Positions 60,055 through 64,000 of a stretch of 64,000 bases of DNA are shown here, piece after piece. Below the pieces are notes generated by a model. That model made no database searches and was not told where the DNA came from. It was given only the letters and a program-made list of their open reading frames with translations. Origin of the DNA: Flectonema sp. DT1601 (Eukaryota > Euglenozoa > Diplonemea > Diplonemida > Diplonemidae); contig OZ025852.1 of the NCBI GenBank assembly GCA_964019425.1, positions 254,501 to 318,500 on the forward strand, in the 5' to 3' direction. Both the position numbers and the translations under genes were made by a program. How positions within the stretch are numbered: position 1 is the first letter of the stretch; each line of letters opens with the position of its first letter.

Positions 60055-61820
60055 TTACAAGGGGGTGGAGTCACCGTGAACGTCATCAGCAGAACATCTC
60101 CTTCGATTGTAACGATATCTTGATGGAGGGGTTCGTTTTTTCAGAGTTGAACGCTCAGACTTTCTCGGCGGAGTTTCATTTTCCTCATGTTCTTCTGTGT
60201 CTGGCGGACTCAAACCTTCTGCCCATGAAGCTAATTGGAACTTCAGGGCCGCAATTTGAGACCGTGCCAAGGCGAGTTGAGCATTTAAATCGCTCGCCAG
60301 TCCCGTTAACATCATGGATTGCTCAAGCTGCTCTGCGTGAGTTGTACACCGTTGGTGATTCAGCTCCGAGAGGCGAAGTTGGGCATCCAGAAGTTGTTCT
60401 GAGAGCTCTGCCGCTTTCTCGTTTGTTTCGAGAGAGTCATCTACTGCTCGACAGTAATTCTCGAGTAAGTCAATCCTACCCTCGGACCATTGTCTCGCAA
60501 TAGGTGTATTCTCTTTAACGGAGATAACGTGACTTTCTTGTCGTAAAATCTTGGTCGGCGTGCGGTCGAGAGCTTCACTCTGCGGCATTGTCGGAGGAAT
60601 TGAAGCTAGAGGACAAAGAGGGGTGATATAATTAAGGGTAGGGATAAGGGGTTTAATAAGAGGAGTAAAAAGACTACTCGTAGTTGTAAAGAGCGAGAGG
60701 TAGTTCTTTGCTATCTTCATCATAGCAACAGATTCATACAGAACGGGGGTTCGGGGGGAAACTTGTTGACTAAAGTGGGTCATACGGGGACGCGCGGCAC
60801 GCAAACTCTCGACCTCCTGTTGCGTATAGAAAAGTCTTATTTTACTTTCTCTTTCCTCATTACATTTGGTCTCCAATTCGTTCGACAGAAGAACAAACCT
60901 TTGATGGTAATTAAAGAGCGCCATTTCCGATAGGTCTGCTCTCTGAGTCAGATTTGCGAGCTCACGTTTCCTGTAATCTTCCACTAAGTCATATTGTCGA
61001 ACTAGTGCAGAAAGAGAAGTCTTCGATTCATCGCGTTCTGCTGTTAACCGTTGAATTACTCCTTCCAGAAGTTCATATTCTTTTCTATCTTTTTCAATAA
61101 TTAAAACAGGGGGCGCAGGAGGAAGTGAGGATGGATCCTGGTTGGTAGCTTTGATCTCAACAGGTAATCCATTTAGTAACTGCTTGTCTTTCTCGAGGGA
61201 GGCTGACATCGCATTAAAGTAAAATAAAAATAGAACATAAAAAATTCGTTCTTTCATTTGCTCTAATTCGTTTTCTAAAATCTGGCATTTCAAGGAAAGT
61301 TTCAGCCTTAATTTTCCTTCTTTTTTTTTGTACAAGGGGGTTTGAGAACCCATGTCAGATTGAGTTCTTATCACTATAGCGAAATCAGCAGGAAGTGTTT
61401 GCGATCCCGTTGACATGAGTTCAGGTGGGGGAGTCTGGAAAGAGATGGAAGAAATAGAAGAGAATGACAAGGAGAGTCCAGTGAGCTCATCCTCATCTAA
61501 CAAAACAGAAGGGGCCGGGGAGGAAGAACCATTGGCAATAAGTAGAATAGAAAGAGCCGATGCGTAACAAGTTTGCCAGATAAAACATTTCTCAAGCCAC
61601 GATCTTTCAATGGTGAGCTTTTCGATCGTTTTCAGTTTTGTTACTTTGTGGATTTTGACTTCTTCCACAGGGAAGATTTCTTTACCATCTTTTATAAAAC
61701 TTGCAGTGGCAGGTTCTTCTTTAATGCTGCGCATTAGTGGTCTTGAATGCCACGTGGGGAGGTTCCTCGTCTGGAACAGAACATATGAGCACTGTCTGGC
61801 GATTCTGGTGCATTCACAAA
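60055..61820 (-). CDS. Retrotransposon polyprotein, C-terminal portion with coiled-coil extension (5'-truncated)
   Basis: The first in-frame Met gives 559 codons (61734-60055), but the frame stays open back to the truncation at about 61820. Residues ~1-60 are the end of the endonuclease region (EKLTIERSWLEKCFIWQTCY). Then come a Ser-rich linker, a helix (QILENELEQMKER), a hydrophobic run (IFYVLFLFYFNAM, ~150-162), a long coiled coil (~205-300), and a Pro/Thr-rich spacer. A second coiled coil (~430-510), an acidic patch and a basic tail (RKSERSTLKKRTPPSRYRYN) complete it. It shows that the two coiled-coil parts of the left copy are one protein fused to RT-RLE. R2-type proteins normally end soon after the endonuclease, so this ~500-residue tail is unusual. 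Function unknown. Confidence 0.75.
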
Positions 61821-61828
61821 ATAAAAGA

Positions 61829-62310
61829 TAACAAAAATAAAAGAAAACAATGATAACATTGTTTATTCTATTTTTTATTTTTTTTTTTTTTTATATTCTT
61901 TTTTATTAATTTTGAAAAAAAAAACAATCAGTTTAGCGTCTTGACCAGGACGGAAAATAGAAAGTAATCGACATAGTCGATCGATAAAAAAACAATGATA
62001 ACATTGTTTATTCTTTTTTTGTTTTTTTTTTAACTTTTTTTTTATTTTTTAAAGAAAAAACAATCAGTTTAGCGTCCTGACCAGGACGGAAAATAGAAAG
62101 TAATCGACATAGTCGATCGATAAAAAAAACAATGATAACATTGTTTATTCTTTTTTTTTTTTTTTTTTTTGATATTCTTTTTATTAATTTTTAAAAAAAA
62201 AACAGTTTAGCGTCTTGACCAGGACGGAAAATAGAAAGTAGTCGACATAGTCGATCGATAAAAAAACAATGATAACATTGTTTATTCTTTTTTTTTTTTT
62301 TTTTTTGCAT
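61829..62310 (-). repeat. Sat array 10
   Basis: Four reversed type A units. One (about 62195) lacks the AACAATC start of its H3 side. It flanks the 5' truncation of the right retrotransposon copy. Confidence 0.88.
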
Positions 62311-62460
62311 TTAACAAGTATTGTAAGAACGAAAAAGAATGTTGGCAGCACACGTAAACCTCCTTTAGCTTTATCAGTTTAAGTCGGTTCACGGTTTCGT
62401 GCACAAACAAAAAATCACAGTGTTATATCATTATTTTCTGTATAGTTGAAGTTAAAGCCA
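62311..62460. other. Unclassified stretch
   Basis: 150 bp with no match elsewhere in the window (GCATTTAACAAGTATTGTAA, GGTTCACGGTTTCGTGCAC). No gene seen. It sits between satellite fragments. Confidence 0.5.
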
Positions 62461-62603
62461 ATTCTTTTTTAAATTCTTTTTATTTATTTTTGGGAAAACC
62501 CCTAATTCCACAAAAATAGTTTGCGAAATCGCCAACTCATCACAAAAATTTTAACCGCTCGAAACAACCCAACATGACGGGAAAAATTTCAGAATTTTCT
62601 GAG

Positions 62604-62680
62604 CTCCGGTGGTCTACTGGTTATGACCGCCGAATCATGACCCGGAGGTCTCGGGTTCGAACCCCGTGACATCCTTTTTT
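62604..62680 (+). pseudogene. tRNA-Met-like sequence in E4
   Basis: GGTGGTCTACTGGTTATGACC (A box region), CGAATCATGACCCGG (CAT anticodon-like), TCTCGGGTTCGAACCCCGTG (T arm), then TTTTTTCTCTTT, a Pol III terminator-like run. The 5' acceptor strand GAGCTCC cannot pair with GACATCC. It starts ~113 bp from the element terminus and reads inward, as in E1 and E2. Confidence 0.65.
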
Positions 62681-63014
62681 CTCTTTTTCGTAATGACGGA
62701 AAATGTGACCAAAACATAGTCAAAGGGCGGATTGATCACCTACTGGTCGAGTTGAGACATATTCCCGTTGCAATAAATCACCAAGACCCCTCCCGTGTGA
62801 TCGATCACTTTAAAATGTTACTGTGCAGTTCACCAGTGAGACTAAGACCTCCAACCAAAATTCACCAGACTTCAAGTTCCAAATTAGGTAATTTTTGTCA
62901 GGCATATTCGAACCATCGACAACAGAAATTCTCACGTTAGTAAAAGCCTTTAGAAATGTGGCTTAACGATCCTCATCATCGATTTAGGTTCGTGACTCAG
63001 AAGCCTTCGTCATG

Positions 63015-63366
63015 TGGCCCTCCTCCCAGCCAAACTCCCAACATGACTGGTGTCTCCAAACGAGGGGTCGAGCCGAAGCCCGTTTGTCGCTGGAATCGGA
63101 AAAGCCACGAGTCCGAAAGGACCCTAACCTCCGAAGAGGCAGCTGCCGTTCCCCCATCATTGGATAAGTAAAGCGACGATAAGAGTAGTGGTATTTCATT
63201 GTTGGTAAACCTCCCACCTATAACTACACCCGACTAGAGTCAAACTCAACAGGGTCTTCTTTCCCCGCTGACAGTTTCAAGTCCGTTCCCTTGACTGCTG
63301 TTCGCCAGATAGTAGGTAGGGGCAGAGGAATCTCATTGGTCCATTCATGCGCGTCTTTAATTAGAA

Positions 63367-63398
<32 letters not shown>

Positions 63399-63405
63399 CA
63401 GTTGC
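63015..63405 (-). pseudogene. 28S rRNA fragment including the R2 target site
   Basis: The minus strand reads ATGACTCTCTTAAGGTAGCC, AAATGCCTCGTC, GACGCGCATGAATGG, CCTACCTACTATCTGGCGAA, AAGGGAACGG, AGCGGGGAAAGAAGACCCTG, TTGAGTTTGACTCTAGTC, GGTGGGAGG, TGAAATACCACTACTCTTAT, CGTCGCTTTACTTATCC and GGGAGTTTGGCTGGG. All are in the order of eukaryotic 28S. Scattered substitutions and indels show it is a dead copy. The R2 cleavage position (TTAAGG/TAGCC) corresponds to 63383/63384. Homology ends shortly upstream of that site. Confidence 0.9.
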
Positions 63406-63434
63406 AAATTTGTTTTTTCAGGTTGGACTTTGTA

Positions 63435-63515
63435 CGGGACAGGCGGGCTTTTATTAGGGGCTCCCCCCCCTTGGGGGGGTTGAATGTTTGAATTTGTAAA
63501 ATACAACTGTTTTGT
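63435..63515 (-). repeat. C-rich module shared with the 159-bp repeat
   Basis: Reverse complement reads TTGTATTTTAC, CAACCCCCCCAAGGGG, GAGCCCCTAATAAAAGCC, matching the 13800-14262 units. It links E4 with the Helitron-like insert's contents. Confidence 0.65.
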
Positions 63516-63776
63516 ATCGCGTAACATAGCGATGGTTTAACATCTGTTAAGGATACAGTGACTATGGTGATGCTTAACTTAGCCTTTTAAAGTAACTATT
63601 AGGTTTCGAGAGTAATCCATATACCTCTTACCTCTATTCTCTCATCATCAGTATGGTGTAGAAGTAAGTCAATCAATTATTTAGACTGAAGCACTCCAGT
63701 TTGCAGGACTGGAGTGTAGTTACTTTTGTTTCTTTTATTAAAATATAAAAAAAATTTCCCCCCCTTGGGGGGGGTT

Positions 63777-63825
63777 GGGGGGGGGCTTGCGTCCCGCCAA
63801 GAATTTGGCGGACGCAAGCCCCCCC
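63777..63825. repeat. Strong G/C hairpin
   Basis: GGGGGGGCTTGCGTCCCGCC pairs with GGCGGACGCAAGCCCCCCC around AAGAATT, with one bulged base. This ~21-bp stem is the most stable fold I see in the window. Confidence 0.8.
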
Positions 63826-63965
63826 TTGCACTCTTCCCAGCTTAAAAAACAAAAAACCCGCCGCAAGCCAAATTTTTGGGTCAAGTTCGAGTCCTGGTGG
63901 ACAACTTTTTTTTGTAGGGAGTTGGCGATTTCGCAAACTATTTTTGTTGAATTAGAGGTTTTCCC

Positions 63966-64000
63966 TTTATTTTTTAAAGAAAAAGAAAACGGAAAATAGA
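63966..64000 (-). repeat. Satellite resumes to window end
   Basis: TTTATTTTTTAAAGAAAAAG and CGGAAAATAGA are reversed type B linker; the array evidently continues outside. Confidence 0.8.

Larger units (their letters stand above)
54595..61828 (-). mobile_element. Large RLE-type LINE-like retrotransposon, right copy (5'-truncated)
   Basis: Minus strand order: C-terminal part of polyprotein (61820-60055), 3'UTR (60054-58626), satellite (58625-55003), Y (55002-54595). It begins at a point matching left-copy position ~5705 (TTTATTTTGTGAATGCACC) and is fused to satellite, as expected for 5' truncation on reverse transcription. The other flank is also satellite, cut mid-unit, so the insertion lies in satellite with loss of part of a unit. 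It carries neither the sat-X-sat-Y cassette nor the Helitron-like insert. Confidence 0.72.
62492..63965. mobile_element. E4: 1474-bp TIR element with tRNA-like and 28S cargo
   Basis: 47-bp terminal inverted repeats (62492-62538 and 63919-63965) differing at two positions, starting GGGAAAACC. TTTATTTTT flanks both sides (62483-62491 and 63966-63974), and removing the element with one copy restores the satellite linker. A 9-bp duplication suits Mutator-like elements, though the flank is low complexity. Contents from the left: tRNA-Met-like block, unique sequence, 28S fragment, C-rich module and a strong G/C hairpin. No transposase, so non-autonomous. Confidence 0.85.

Noticed and set aside
2180-61828. 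The window as one giant palindrome, with the left and right retrotransposon copies as its arms
   Set aside because: The copies end in different flanking sequences, the right one is 5'-truncated, and each has insertions the other lacks. They are independent insertions.
62604-62680. Functional tRNA-Met gene
   Set aside because: The A box, B box and a terminator-like T-run are present but the acceptor stem cannot form. The same block is reused in E3.

Overview
This window looks like repeat-dense nuclear DNA from a eukaryote, probably an aquatic invertebrate animal. The basis is an RLE-type non-LTR retrotransposon, tRNA-derived SINEs with poly(A) tails, TA-flanked MITEs and degenerate 28S rRNA fragments; the species cannot be named from the sequence. 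I see no credible host protein gene, no intact tRNA or rRNA gene, no CRISPR array and no prokaryotic operon. Almost every base belongs to a repeat family, many nested in one another, as in pericentromeric heterochromatin or a repeat-rich accessory region.

The organising element is a large LINE-like retrotransposon present twice, head to head. The left copy (+, about 2180-21545) has an N-terminal segment, a reverse transcriptase with zinc knuckle and restriction-like endonuclease, a long coiled-coil extension, a 3'UTR, about 4.2 kb of satellite and a terminal module here called Y. The right copy (-, about 54595-61828) is cut off at its 5' side but shows extension, 3'UTR, satellite and Y in the same order. 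The flanks differ, so these are separate insertions and not halves of one palindrome. Comparing the copies gives empty sites for two large insertions in the left copy: a satellite-X-satellite-Y cassette (7062-10290) and a Helitron-like 4.9 kb insert (11937-16804) carrying SINEs, tRNA-like pieces and two minisatellites.

Four repeat families recur. 'Sat' is an AT-rich 100-140 bp unit of two or three hairpins (1-310, 7062-7574, 8896-9876, 16971-21133, 24382-24736, 47811-48088, 49790-53300, 54422-54594, 55003-58625, 61835-62310). 'Y' is a ~400 bp hairpin-rich module in seven copies. 'X' is a hairpin-rich 1.4-1.5 kb sequence found as dispersed, circularly permuted copies and as a nearly perfect array of 13 units of 1523 bp (27281-47189). 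'M' is a ~0.4 kb TA-flanked MITE in three copies, each with an empty-site comparison or reading frame supporting precise insertion.

The right side (47190-64000) holds terminal-repeat elements: E1 and E2 (sharing a GGGAAAACC terminus), E3 (53654-54421, 34-bp TIRs) and E4 (62492-63965, 47-bp TIRs, 9-bp duplication). They repeatedly carry a tRNA-like block, and E2 and E4 carry antisense-strand 28S rRNA fragments; the one in E4 spans the R2 target site. The strongest candidate for something undescribed is the retrotransposon that carries its own hairpin satellite plus a Y terminus, with sat-Y cassettes that look like its non-autonomous partners.
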